This document shows, in pieces, positions 1-8,226 of a DNA stretch of 64,000 bases. The DNA is from a virus. The notes below the pieces were generated by a model. That model did no database searches. It worked only from the letters and a program-made list of their open reading frames with translations, and was not told the origin of the DNA. Made by a program: the position numbers and the translations under genes. Within the stretch, counting starts at the first letter, position 1. Each line of letters opens with the position of its first letter. The stretch is taken from positions 1-64,000 of the IMG/VR virus record IMGVR_UViG_3300044833_000182; one strand, 5' to 3'.

Positions 1-1
1 T

Positions 2-424
2 GGAATCCGGGGGACGTGGGACAGTAGCGAGCAGAGGCTCCCTTTCGACGCGGTCGCCGTGAATGCGGGAGAGTCGCCGACCTTGACACGCTGGCCGGAC
101 GGGAAAACCTCGAAGGAGCGGTTTGTCAACCTGCGGGCGGAGATGTGGTGGACGTTGCGGGCTCGGTTCGAGCGGACGTGGGAGCATGTGAACGATCTTG
201 CCGTTCACCCGCTTGAAGACTTGATATCGATACCGAACCATCCGCAGTTGATTGCGGAGCTGTCGCTGCCGTTGTACCACCGCAAGGACAACGGCAAGGT
301 GCAGGTCGAGAGCAAGAAGGCCATGCGAGAGCGAGGCATAAAGAGCCCGGACTTCGCCGACGCGCTCTGTCTGGCGTTCTGTCCCGTTGTACGCCGGGAA
401 GCAATGGCGGCGATGTTGAGCTGA
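2..424 (+). CDS. Terminase large subunit, C-terminal part (cut by window edge)
   Basis: The reading frame is open from the first bases of the window and ends at 424, so the N-terminal ATPase half is missing. What remains looks like the RNase H-like nuclease half of a large terminase, the motor that cuts and packages phage DNA. Supporting features are the segment KTSKERFVNLRAEMWW, a helix-rich stretch, and a C-terminal KSPDFADALCLAF, in which the Asp of SPDFADA fits the last acidic metal ligand of these nucleases. A portal gene follows within 430 bp, the usual terminase-portal order. Internal GTG at 59 is not a likely true start. Confidence 0.85.
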   Translation, partial: GIRGTWDSSEQRLPFDAVAVNAGESPTLTRWPDGKTSKERFVNLRAEMWWTLRARFERTWEHVNDLAVHPLEDLISIPNHPQLIAELSLPLYHRKDNGKVQVESKKAMRERGIKSPDFADALCLAFCPVVRREAMAAMLS

Positions 425-441
425 ACCGGGAGGAAAGGAGC

Positions 442-633
442 ATGTACGACGAAGCAGAAATCGGCCTGTCCAACGCCTACAAGATGAATAGGCACCGGCG
501 GCATCGAAACGACGTTACACAGGCCAGACGAGACGGTGAGCCTGTCCTGAGTATCTGCGTGAACAGTCCATTGGACAAGAAGCCGTTCGGCCCGCCTCAC
601 GAGGCTTTATACGAACGGCAACACAGCGGGTAG
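442..633 (+). CDS. Hypothetical small basic protein
   Basis: This 63-residue protein starts at ATG 442 behind a good ribosome site (GGAGGAAAGGAG). It is rich in Arg and His (NRHRRHRN) and has no domain I recognise. It sits between terminase and portal, where small head-packaging accessory proteins are common, but nothing in the sequence fixes its job. Confidence 0.55.
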   Translation: MYDEAEIGLSNAYKMNRHRRHRNDVTQARRDGEPVLSICVNSPLDKKPFGPPHEALYERQHSG

Positions 634-636
634 CTA

Positions 637-846
637 ATGGCCGACAAGCAAAGCAGTTTGTTCGACGTGACGGTGACCGTGAGCGACCTCCTTCCGCGCA
701 CTGTCAAGGACGCCAGCGGCGTGGAGCATGAGTTGCTTGCCGTCATCCTCGACCGGCCCGCCGTCATGCCGCTGGGCTGGGAGATGGAAGAACCTCCGCC
801 GCTGGGCAAAATCACGCTGTTGCTGGGCAATCCTGTGAAGGGATGA
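637..846 (+). CDS. Hypothetical protein sharing its first residues with the portal
   Basis: A 69-residue protein of unknown function. It starts at ATG 637, three bases after the previous stop. Its N-terminus (MADKQSSLF) is nearly the same as that of the portal protein at 851 (MADKWSTLF), although the rest is unrelated. The body is a small beta-rich sequence with a Pro-rich EMEEPPPLG turn. Placed immediately before the portal and probably co-translated with it. Confidence 0.55.
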   Translation: MADKQSSLFDVTVTVSDLLPRTVKDASGVEHELLAVILDRPAVMPLGWEMEEPPPLGKITLLLGNPVKG

Positions 847-850
847 ATTA

Positions 851-2338
851 GTGGCCGACAAATGGTCCACCCTGTTCGCACCCAAGGCCGCCAAGGGCGA
901 CATGGCCGGCTCCCCGGCCGACGCGCAGGCCCGCGCCCGCTACCTGGCGAGCCTGCACAGCCCGGCGCCGGCGCAGTGGACCAGCAGCCACCTTGCCGAG
1001 GACATGCGCCTGACGGGCGCGGTGTACGTCGCGGTCAAGGTGCTGTGCGATCAGGCTGCCTCCGCCGAGGCGGGCGTCTTCCGCGTTCCGAAGGGCAAGC
1101 ACGCGGCCGACCCCGACGCCCGCGAGCCTGTCGAGCCCGATCACGCGCTGGCGACCCTGCTCCGCCGCCCCAACACGCAGGAAACAATGGGCGGCCTCCT
1201 GCGACGGATGACGCAGCAGATATCTCTCACGGGGACTGCTCTCGGCTGGCGAGTGGACGACGACTACGAGCCGCGCGAGGTGTGGAGCGTGCCCACGGGA
1301 ACGTATCAGCCCGTCGCCCCGGGTGGGTACTACCCGCAGGGGGCATACCGCATTCAGCCGTACTTCCCCGGGCCGTTCGCCATGATGCCGGGGATGGGAT
1401 TGGGTGGCGTCATCGTCCCGGCGGAGCAGATGATCGCGGCCCGCTACCCGCACCCGCTGCTTCCCGCGCACGAGGGGTATTCGCCATTGAACGCCTGTGC
1501 ATTGCCGCTGGACACGATCGAGATGATCGACCGGTCGCGGGCAAGTCGGGTCAGGAGAGGGGCGAACGTATCGGCGGCTGTGGAACTGGATCCGGGGATG
1601 AGCTGGCCCGACGGCGACGGCATGACGAGGCTTCGCGCGGAGATTCAGCAGTTGCTCGGTGGACCGGACAAGGCGGGTGGGATCGGCATACTTGGTCCGG
1701 GTATGAAACTGAATCAGGTCAGCAGCGACAATGTCGAGGTCGGCTGGATCGAGTCGTGGGGGCAACTGGTGAGCTTTGTCCTGTCGGTCTTCGGCGTGAC
1801 AAAGAGCCTGGCGTTCATGAGCGAGGAAACCACGTTCGCGGCGCTGTACGCAACGCTGAAACAGTTCGACCTGTTCACGCTGTGCCCGCTGCTGCAACTG
1901 ATTGCCGACGCGATCAACATTAGCCTGGTGTGGCCGTTCTACGGCGAGGAGTACTTCGTCGAGCTGAAGCCGAAGAAGATCACTGACGAGGATGCCGTCG
2001 CGAAGAAGGTGCAGCTTGCCGCGTCGGTCGGGGCGATCACGAAGAACGAGGTGCGCATCGCCCTGGACTGGGAACCGACGAAGGAGGCGTGGGGCGAGGA
2101 GCCCGCCGTGGTCGCGAAGGTGTCCGAGAAGGGCGATGTGGACCGCAGCGGCAGCATCGGCGGCGCGGGCGGTCCCGCAGGCGGCGGCAACGGCAAGCCT
2201 CCCGAGGAGCGGGGAGAACCTGCGGAAGTGGCGAAGGGGCGGGACAAGAACCCGCAGGGGCGCGGCAGTCTGGGCGACAGGAAACCGCTGGCAGGCGCTG
2301 GCAAGAGCAACGGTCACGCGGGGGGTGGGCGATGGTGA
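851..2338 (+). CDS. Portal protein (HK97-type)
   Basis: A 495-residue portal protein: the dodecameric ring through which DNA enters the head and to which the tail joins. It starts at GTG 851. Features fitting portal proteins: an N-terminal helical region, a central stretch with GYSPLNACALPLDTIEM around residue 210 (the SPL...A segment typical of portals), the LDPGMSWP region, a helical stem and crown with WIESWGQLVSFVLSVFGV near 300, and a polar Gly/Lys-rich tail (about residues 430-495) of low complexity. Length is normal for the family. Follows terminase, as expected. The stretch around residue 300 is echoed in the small gene at 2504. Confidence 0.85.
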   Translation: MADKWSTLFAPKAAKGDMAGSPADAQARARYLASLHSPAPAQWTSSHLAEDMRLTGAVYVAVKVLCDQAASAEAGVFRVPKGKHAADPDAREPVEPDHALATLLRRPNTQETMGGLLRRMTQQISLTGTALGWRVDDDYEPREVWSVPTGTYQPVAPGGYYPQGAYRIQPYFPGPFAMMPGMGLGGVIVPAEQMIAARYPHPLLPAHEGYSPLNACALPLDTIEMIDRSRASRVRRGANVSAAVELDPGMSWPDGDGMTRLRAEIQQLLGGPDKAGGIGILGPGMKLNQVSSDNVEVGWIESWGQLVSFVLSVFGVTKSLAFMSEETTFAALYATLKQFDLFTLCPLLQLIADAINISLVWPFYGEEYFVELKPKKITDEDAVAKKVQLAASVGAITKNEVRIALDWEPTKEAWGEEPAVVAKVSEKGDVDRSGSIGGAGGPAGGGNGKPPEERGEPAEVAKGRDKNPQGRGSLGDRKPLAGAGKSNGHAGGGRW

Positions 2339-2345
2339 CGCGGGC

Positions 2346-2450
2346 TTATCGGTTCCGGGGAGGTCGCAGGAACACAGCGAAGCACAGAGCGAAGAGTCCC
2401 ACGGCAAGAGTCCCGTTTGTGGCCACTTGGATGATTTCAGCGGTCGTCAT
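2346..2450 (-). CDS. 34-residue membrane peptide, antisense in the late operon
   Basis: A very short gene on the minus strand just after the portal. The start ATG (2450) has an excellent Shine-Dalgarno, GGAGG five bases upstream (reading the minus strand), which is the main reason to accept it. The product begins MTTAEIIQVATNGTL and then has one hydrophobic helix (AVGLFALCFAVFL) followed by a basic RPPRNR end, so it should be a single-pass membrane peptide with its C-terminus inside. Role unknown; small membrane peptides of phages include holin/antiholin and exclusion proteins. It opposes late transcription, like the two other minus-strand genes in this operon. Confidence 0.5.
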   Translation of the reverse strand: MTTAEIIQVATNGTLAVGLFALCFAVFLRPPRNR

Positions 2451-2503
2451 GTTTTCCTCCGAATTGGTGAACTGACATTCTATTCGCGAATGGAGGGGTG
2501 ATC

Positions 2504-2650
2504 TTGAACGACATGGAAATAGACGCGCCGGCGCGGCCTGCTTCGTGGGAGCAGCTGCTGTCGTTCGTGTTGTCGGTGTTCGACGTCCCGGCGGAAGTGT
2601 TTGAGGGAAGAGAGAACGGCAAGATCGTTCAGTCAAAGGACAAACGATGA
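2504..2650 (+). CDS. 48-residue protein resembling one segment of the portal
   Basis: Begins at TTG 2504 (or ATG 2513) behind GGAGGGG and overlaps the next gene by ATGA, so translation is probably coupled. The segment SWEQLLSFVLSVFDVP matches the portal protein's SWGQLVSFVLSVFGV, which suggests a duplicated piece of the portal rather than chance. The ending is charged (GKIVQSKDKR). Function unknown; it could interact with the portal. Confidence 0.5.
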   Translation: MNDMEIDAPARPASWEQLLSFVLSVFDVPAEVFEGRENGKIVQSKDKR

Positions 2651-2958
2651 TCGCGTATCGCTGGAAAGCAAACGTTCTCGCTGGCGTCGGCGGCGCTGCC
2701 GAAGAGTACGCCGTCGAGATGAACCTCCCCGGCGAGGACTGGAGTAGCAAGAGCGCCGCGGCGTATGTTACCGCCGAGTTCCGCCGGCGACTGGATCGGC
2801 TGGTGGGCGAGCAGCACGGCGGCGGCGTGGAGTACCGGATTGAAGCAGTCGAGGCGCTGGGCGGCGCGCCGCCGCTGTCGCCGTTTCAGGGGGTCAGCGA
2901 CGATCCCTTGCCGAACGAGGGCAAGGGCGTCGGCCCGTGGCACCATACGAAAGGATGA
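2647..2958 (+). CDS. Hypothetical head-region protein
   Basis: A 103-residue protein translated from an ATG that overlaps the stop of the previous gene (ATGA). The N-terminal 60 residues look like a small alpha/beta fold (YRWKANVLAG..EYAVEMNLPG), and the C-terminal 40 are Gly/Pro-rich. No recognised family. Its position between portal and decoration-like genes suggests a head or packaging accessory role. Confidence 0.55.
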   Translation: MIAYRWKANVLAGVGGAAEEYAVEMNLPGEDWSSKSAAAYVTAEFRRRLDRLVGEQHGGGVEYRIEAVEALGGAPPLSPFQGVSDDPLPNEGKGVGPWHHTKG

Positions 2959-2964
2959 AGGTCC

Positions 2965-3678
2965 ATGCTTACTTTGGCCAGCGGACAGGTTGCGGCGGCA
3001 GATGCTCCCGTGTACACGGTTGGCGCAGGCGTCAGCATCGTCTCTGCCATCTTCGATAACACCTCGGGTAGCACAACCGAGACTGTCGTCGTCAAACTGG
3101 TCGCCCTGGGCGCAACGGCGCGTCGCGTCGCCCGCGCCGTGCTCGCCCCCAACGAGCAACTGCTGATCCAGGGTTTGCCCATGTCGCCCGGGGACGTGCT
3201 GTCGGCGACGACCACGGACGCGACGACGGTGGACTACACCGTCTTCAGCAGCACTGGCGAGTTGCGCATGCAGACGCTCGACGCCAACGGGGCGCTCAAG
3301 GGCACGTCGGCCGGCGTCACGGGCAACCAGAGCGTCGGCGGTAAGCTGACGGCAAAACTGGTGGAGGTCGGCCCGCAGCCGGCCGACGTGTACGCGGCGA
3401 CGATGACCATTGACGTGACGTATGGGCTGCACATCGTCTCGGCAGTCAGCGGCACGTCGGCGACTTGCGCCATGACGCCATCCGCTGCCGGAACCGCCGG
3501 CGACGAGGTCACGATTGTCACCGAGGCCGATGCGTCCGGTACGGTGACGACTACTTACGCCTCGACGTTCCACTCCAGCGGCACACAGGCGACCACGGCG
3601 AGCCACAGCAGCAGCGTCACGTTCGTCAGTGACGGAGTAAAGTGGGTCGAGAAGTGCCGCACGACCAACCTGGCATAA
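2965..3678 (+). CDS. Probable head decoration/structural protein
   Basis: A 237-residue protein almost wholly composed of short beta strands rich in Thr, Val, Ala and Ser, with few charged residues, as in virion surface proteins. Two halves can be seen: residues 1-110 with a VYTVGAGVSIVSAIFDNTSG start, and residues 150-237 with TYGLHIVSAVSGTSATCAM and a Thr/Ser-rich repeat-like end. Ribosome site AAGGATGAAGG. Its place before protease and capsid genes agrees with a decoration or head-stabilising protein. I infer the role; the family is not recognised. Confidence 0.5.
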   Translation: MLTLASGQVAAADAPVYTVGAGVSIVSAIFDNTSGSTTETVVVKLVALGATARRVARAVLAPNEQLLIQGLPMSPGDVLSATTTDATTVDYTVFSSTGELRMQTLDANGALKGTSAGVTGNQSVGGKLTAKLVEVGPQPADVYAATMTIDVTYGLHIVSAVSGTSATCAMTPSAAGTAGDEVTIVTEADASGTVTTTYASTFHSSGTQATTASHSSSVTFVSDGVKWVEKCRTTNLA

Positions 3679-3689
3679 GAGGACAGTTC

Positions 3690-4046
3690 ATGATCCTTGC
3701 ACTGATCGATGTATCCCCGGCCGACCACGACGGCCGCACAAACCTGATCGCGAACCTGGAGCACGTCCAGACGATCACGCTGGAGGCTGACGGCCGACTG
3801 CTGCTGGCCATGACGGACGGGACGAAACTTCTGGCCGAACGCACCGAGGGGACGTGTGCGGTTCTCAACCGAGCGTGCAACGGCATTCAGGCGCAGTCCC
3901 GGCTGACGCCGCCGAAGGCGAAGGACGCGCCGAAGGATGGGCCGAAGGCCGACGCGAAGCCGGAACCCGTCCCGCCGCAATCGCCGCCGACCCCGGCGCC
4001 CGTACCGCACGCGCCGCCCCAGAGGCCCGCGAAGACGAAGGAGTAA
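3690..4046 (+). CDS. Hypothetical protein with Pro/Lys-rich tail
   Basis: The start is taken as ATG 3690, just after AAGAGGAC, rather than an upstream start overlapping the previous gene. The first 65 residues form a compact small domain (MILALIDVSPADHDGRTN; then LEADGRLLLAMTDGTKLLAE). The last 45 are a Pro/Ala/Lys-rich disordered tail of collagen-like spacing. Unknown function. Confidence 0.5.
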   Translation: MILALIDVSPADHDGRTNLIANLEHVQTITLEADGRLLLAMTDGTKLLAERTEGTCAVLNRACNGIQAQSRLTPPKAKDAPKDGPKADAKPEPVPPQSPPTPAPVPHAPPQRPAKTKE

Positions 4047-4049
4047 TCC

Positions 4050-4256
4050 GTGGCTGATACTGAGGCATATCTGCCGCCGCCTCCGAGTTACCTTAGCCGA
4101 ATGGAGTACAAACGCGAATTGCGCAACAAGGCCACGAGGTTGTTCCGGGAAAGCGGCGTCCAAGGAATGTACCTGCGAGGCCTCGCAAGATTGGACAAGA
4201 AGCCTTCTCTTGAGGACGGGGAGACAGCTCAGAATTTCGGCAGAGGAAGGCTTTAG
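4050..4256 (+). CDS. Hypothetical small protein
   Basis: 68 residues from GTG 4050, preceded by AAGGAGTAATCC. Charged helical middle (SRMEYKRELRNKATRLFRES). The start region AAGGAGTAA(T/C)CC-GTGGCTGAT is repeated almost exactly at the next gene (4279), although the proteins then differ. No family recognised. Confidence 0.5.
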   Translation: MADTEAYLPPPPSYLSRMEYKRELRNKATRLFRESGVQGMYLRGLARLDKKPSLEDGETAQNFGRGRL

Positions 4257-4278
4257 CACCTGACCCAAGGAGTAACCC

Positions 4279-4506
4279 GTGGCTGATGCAAACGACGAAG
4301 CGGCGAAGGTCCAGGCCGCCCGCGAGGACGGCGTCCACGTCCTGACGTACCTGCAAACGCTGTCCCGCGCTTACCCCGGCCGCGTGGAGCCGGGGCTGCT
4401 GGCGTTCTTGGAGGCGGCGAACGGGTGTGCGTTCAGCGGCGAGGTGCTGGCGCGGGAGATGGTGAAGGCGGCGCAGACGCCGCACTTGCAAGCGAAGGCG
4501 GTGTAA
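4279..4506 (+). CDS. Hypothetical small helical protein
   Basis: 75 residues from GTG 4279 with the same leader as the gene at 4050. Predicted mostly helical (AREDGVHVLTYLQTLSRAYP). No recognised domain. Nothing in it indicates a specific role. Confidence 0.5.
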   Translation: MADANDEAAKVQAAREDGVHVLTYLQTLSRAYPGRVEPGLLAFLEAANGCAFSGEVLAREMVKAAQTPHLQAKAV

Positions 4507-4511
4507 GGGCA

Positions 4512-5141
4512 ATGGGCGAACGGCCGCAATACGTCTTGGAGTTGTCCGAGGACCACGTTCAACTGAGCGAGGAAGAGATTGCGCGTCTGCGGGCGGACGC
4601 TACGGACGCGCTGGCCAATCATCAACTGATGCTCCTTCCGCCCGGCATGAAGATGCGCCGCCTCGACGCCGGCGCGCCGCAAGCCCAGATGGACCGGCTC
4701 CTTGCCCTGCTGGCGCTGTCGCCCGAGGAGCGGACCTTTGTCACGTCGGCGTTGACGGGAGGCGACGGGGAGGACTTCTGGCAGGTGTTCGCGGACTACC
4801 TGGAAGAGAAGGGCGTGGCTGGGGCGGAGAGGATCAGGCGGACGGCCCCTGTGAGTGAGCCGGCCGCGCCGACAGTGGAGGTCAGGATGGCGCAGCCGGA
4901 GGAGCGGCGGTTGGGGATCGTTCGTGTAGATCTTTACATCTTGGCTGGCGCGCTTCATTTACCGCAGGCGGCTCGCATCGTCCGGGTGAGCGATCAGGCT
5001 TATTTCTCCTCCGGTCAACTCGGGCTGATGATCCACGACCCGGCTTTACCGGAAACGATGCCAGGAAATCAGGTTCCGGAAGTAACAGCGACGTATCACA
5101 CGGCCGACGACGGCCAGATTGTTGTCGAGTGGAGGCTTTAG
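4512..5141 (+). CDS. Hypothetical protein with TIGR02996-like segment
   Basis: 209 residues starting at ATG 4512 (AAGGGC upstream). Residues 1-75 are helical and charged. Around residues 80-105 lies FWQVFADYLEEKGVAGAERI, which follows the planctomycete TIGR02996 pattern (..Y-A-D-W-L-E-E-x-G-D..R..F-I-R..). The C-terminal 75 residues are beta-rich (LGIVRVDLYILAGALHLPQ). TIGR02996 is a repeat domain of unknown function that is greatly expanded in Gemmata relatives, so this points to the host lineage. Immediately upstream of the protease polyprotein. Confidence 0.5.
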   Translation: MGERPQYVLELSEDHVQLSEEEIARLRADATDALANHQLMLLPPGMKMRRLDAGAPQAQMDRLLALLALSPEERTFVTSALTGGDGEDFWQVFADYLEEKGVAGAERIRRTAPVSEPAAPTVEVRMAQPEERRLGIVRVDLYILAGALHLPQAARIVRVSDQAYFSSGQLGLMIHDPALPETMPGNQVPEVTATYHTADDGQIVVEWRL

Positions 5142-5145
5142 TTCG

Positions 5146-8100
5146 ATGACCCAGCTCCTGACCCGACCCGTGCGCCGCCGCCCGCTGGAGCCTGACGCTC
5201 TGGCGCTGCTGGCCGCGCGCGGATCAAATCAAGGAGACGGGTACTCTTACAAAATCGCTCCCGACGCCTACGCTCTCGACGCTCCCGCGTCGACAGAAGA
5301 TCCGGAGTTCAACGACCGCAGGCAAAGCATCACCTTCCCATTCGCTGCCAGTTTAGGGCGCGATCGCGTGGGCGATTGGCTGGACGTGGAGGGGATCGAC
5401 ACCCGGGCGCATCGTTTGTACCCAGTGGCGGCGCTCGACCATTTCAAATGGATGCGCTGGCCTTTGGGATTGACAGAAGATCCCGATAGTAGAGAATACA
5501 GGGTATGGATTGACGAAGACGCTGGCCTGGCGTGGTGCGAGGTCTTCATCAATTCACACGTCAAGGAGGCAGAGCAGGCTTTCAAGATGTTCCGCTCCAA
5601 GATATTGCGGGCGGGAAGCATCGGGTACAGGCCGCTTCGCGTGTCCAAACTCCCGGCCGATCCAGAGCAAGGGCAGTTGAAGCCGGGACTGACGCTGCAC
5701 GAGGTTGAACTCCTCGAAACAACGCTCGCCGTGTTACCCGCAAACGGCGATGCCGTCAGACGCTGCCTCATGGACGGCATCGAGGGCGAACCCCTCGCTG
5801 CGGGGTTCAAGTCGCTCCTCGCGCCTTTTGCAAGCGCCGCCCCGGAGATGGTTGTCGGCGGCTGGCAAACCAAGGACACGGCCCACAAACCAGCCGGCTC
5901 CTCCGAGGGCGGACAGTTCACCAGCGGCGGAGGGGGCGGCGCAGCGGCAACCACCGGCGCGCAGGCCAAGAAGAAGGAGAAACGCCGCGGCAGCGGCGGC
6001 ACATCAGCCCCCGCGCCTCGCCCGTCGCTCGCCCGTCGCGTAACGAGCGCCCTTGCCCGGCACGCCTCCACCATCGTCAAGGCGGGCCTGGGCGTCCCGA
6101 AGGAGAAACTCGCGGCCCTCTACCTGCACGTCCCGGAGTCGATGCGCGCCCCCGTGGGGAACCTCTGGCACGCAACGCACGCCGTGCTGATGTCCGCGAA
6201 CGCGGCAACGCAGGCGCTGGCCAAGCGGGTGATGGAAGACAAGGGCCTCGACGAGGCGGCAGTAACGAAGCTGGCGTGGCAGTTGGGCGCGGTGGACCTG
6301 GCGTTCCAGGGAACCATGATGGCAACGGCCATTGCGGCCGCCCCCGTGGCCCACGGCCTCGCGCTGGCGGCCAAGGCGGCGAGCTACTGCCCGGTGGCGA
6401 GCGCGGCCTACATCCTCCATGCCAGCGCGTCGCCGGGCAAGGCGATGAAGACGATCAAGAGCGCCTACGCTCTGCTCAAGGAGAAGTTCCTCGACCAGAT
6501 GCGCGGCAGCGCCGCCTTTGCCTGGGGTGCGGTGCGGAACCCGCTCACGTCGGCCGTCACCGTGGGCGCCGGCCACAAGACGGCGGGCGATTGGACGGAC
6601 GAGGGGGCGGCGCTGATCGCGGACGCCTACGCGGCGGCGGCGAACCCGGATATGTGGCTGGCGCTGTTCTCCGCGGCGTTCGACGACGTACGCGACGTGG
6701 CGGAAGCGGTGGAGATGGCGAACGCCTGCGCGGGAGAGGGCGGCTCACTGTCGGGTTCCGACAGTGAGAAGACGTTCCCCGGCAAGGCGGCGGACGGCGA
6801 GGTACACCGCTTTGCCTCGACGCAATTCGATCTTCCCGAGCCGATCCGTTCGCGCGTGCTGGAGCTGGCAGCGAAGATTCCCGACGAGGATCTCGCAGAG
6901 GATGGTCGCGAAGAACGCCCCCACATTACCGCACGCTTCGGGTTGCACGGGGATGACGGCGAGGACGGGGCGGCTGCTGTGCGCGGCGTTGTCGGCGGGT
7001 TCGGCCCGGTCAAGATCCGGCTTGGCGGTAAGTCGATCTTTGCCGGGGACGATTTCGACGTGGTGAAACTGGACGTGGAAGGCGACGATTTGCACCGTCT
7101 GCACGATGCGCTCGGCGACCTGAATCACATCGACACGCACCCGAAGTATCAGCCACACTGTACTTTGGCCTATGTCAAGCCGGGCATGGGCAAGAAGTAC
7201 ATCGGGAAGAGCGGGTTGGAGGGAGAGGAGGTTACTCTCGACAAGCTGGTGTACAGCGACCGCGAGCGGAACGAGACGGAGATTTTGCTGAAGGCCGACG
7301 GCAAGTCCTTCACCCCCTCCACCAAGGACGCCGTTGCCCCCTCGATGTCCGCGGGCGACATGACCACGGGCGGCGCGTTCATCGGCCCGGCGTCCTTCGG
7401 CAGGGGGATTACGCTTCATCGGGGCCGTCCCGCGATCCTGAAGCGCATCCGGCGGAAGAAACCGGGGCTTGCGGTGGGTAAGACGTTCGAGCCGGACGGC
7501 AAGACGGAGACGGCGCACAAACCCGCAGGCAGTCCCGAGGGCGGGCAGTTCACGACGGGAAGCGGAGGAGGCAGTAGCGCGGCTGGCGACGGTGGGAAGA
7601 AGCCGAAGAAGGCCGCGGCGAGCAAGGCGGAACCCGCCCCTCACCCCGGCAGCGTCCACGGCTCGGCCGTGACCGTCAAGCCGAGCAAGGAACGCGCCTG
7701 GGACGGCAAGCCGGCGCCGCTGAAGACGGCGCTCACAAAACAAGAGACTGGACAGGTGGGAGAAGCGGTGGCGCTGGCGTACCTCAAGAGCGTGATGGGC
7801 GCCGCCGACGCCCGGCCGCTGAATCTGGAGATGCCCAACGCGCCCATCGACTTGATCGAGGATCACGCGCCCACAGAAGTCAAGGCTGGACTCGCCGGGA
7901 ACAGCAAGAAAGCCCAGCAATGGCGACTGACGTTCTCCAAGGAGAGCGCGAAGGAAAAGGCGCTGTACGAGACGATGAGCAAGGAGGAGCGGGCGGCGTG
8001 GAACGCTCAGAAGCAGAAGCGCATCAAGGAACGAAAGGACGCGATGGTCAAGGTTCTGGAGAAGCGCACTGGGGGAAAGGTTAAGCCGCGTACACTCACC

Positions 8101-8226
8101 CTGATTGTTAACCCCGACACAAGGACAGCCGACGTGTACCTGTTTGACGGGCTTCATGACAGAATCGGGTGGGCGGGGCCGGAAACTGAAAAAGCCTATC
8201 GCGGATCGGTGAAGTACGATGGATGA
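5146..8226 (+). CDS. Prohead protease polyprotein with 2H phosphoesterase and nuclease-like domains
   Basis: A 1026-residue multidomain protein. Residues about 25-215 resemble an HK97-type (S78) prohead protease, with candidate His in LDHFKWMRWP (about 97) and Ser in AGSIGYRPL (about 158), then ELLETTLAVLPAN. The linker motif HKPAGSSEGGQFT (about 247) is followed by a helical Ala-rich region (290-535). Residues 555-700 resemble a 2H phosphoesterase with HITARF (593) and HCTLAYV (671). Residues 732-755 copy the capsid N-arm (PSMSAGDMTTGGAFIGP). A second HKPAGSPEGGQFT (791) precedes a PD-(D/E)xK-like domain with Glu in GEAVALAYL, Asp in PIDLIE and TEVKAG (871-910). The protease call is fairly firm; the other domains are motif-based. 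ATG 5146 chosen over an upstream TTG. Confidence 0.75.
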   Translation: MTQLLTRPVRRRPLEPDALALLAARGSNQGDGYSYKIAPDAYALDAPASTEDPEFNDRRQSITFPFAASLGRDRVGDWLDVEGIDTRAHRLYPVAALDHFKWMRWPLGLTEDPDSREYRVWIDEDAGLAWCEVFINSHVKEAEQAFKMFRSKILRAGSIGYRPLRVSKLPADPEQGQLKPGLTLHEVELLETTLAVLPANGDAVRRCLMDGIEGEPLAAGFKSLLAPFASAAPEMVVGGWQTKDTAHKPAGSSEGGQFTSGGGGGAAATTGAQAKKKEKRRGSGGTSAPAPRPSLARRVTSALARHASTIVKAGLGVPKEKLAALYLHVPESMRAPVGNLWHATHAVLMSANAATQALAKRVMEDKGLDEAAVTKLAWQLGAVDLAFQGTMMATAIAAAPVAHGLALAAKAASYCPVASAAYILHASASPGKAMKTIKSAYALLKEKFLDQMRGSAAFAWGAVRNPLTSAVTVGAGHKTAGDWTDEGAALIADAYAAAANPDMWLALFSAAFDDVRDVAEAVEMANACAGEGGSLSGSDSEKTFPGKAADGEVHRFASTQFDLPEPIRSRVLELAAKIPDEDLAEDGREERPHITARFGLHGDDGEDGAAAVRGVVGGFGPVKIRLGGKSIFAGDDFDVVKLDVEGDDLHRLHDALGDLNHIDTHPKYQPHCTLAYVKPGMGKKYIGKSGLEGEEVTLDKLVYSDRERNETEILLKADGKSFTPSTKDAVAPSMSAGDMTTGGAFIGPASFGRGITLHRGRPAILKRIRRKKPGLAVGKTFEPDGKTETAHKPAGSPEGGQFTTGSGGGSSAAGDGGKKPKKAAASKAEPAPHPGSVHGSAVTVKPSKERAWDGKPAPLKTALTKQETGQVGEAVALAYLKSVMGAADARPLNLEMPNAPIDLIEDHAPTEVKAGLAGNSKKAQQWRLTFSKESAKEKALYETMSKEERAAWNAQKQKRIKERKDAMVKVLEKRTGGKVKPRTLTLIVNPDTRTADVYLFDGLHDRIGWAGPETEKAYRGSVKYDG

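Noticed and set aside
2332-2475. Plus-strand 47-residue ORF overlapping the portal stop (ATGGTGA)
   Set aside because: It has no ribosome site, is antisense to the better supported 34-residue minus-strand gene, and its sequence is Arg-rich.
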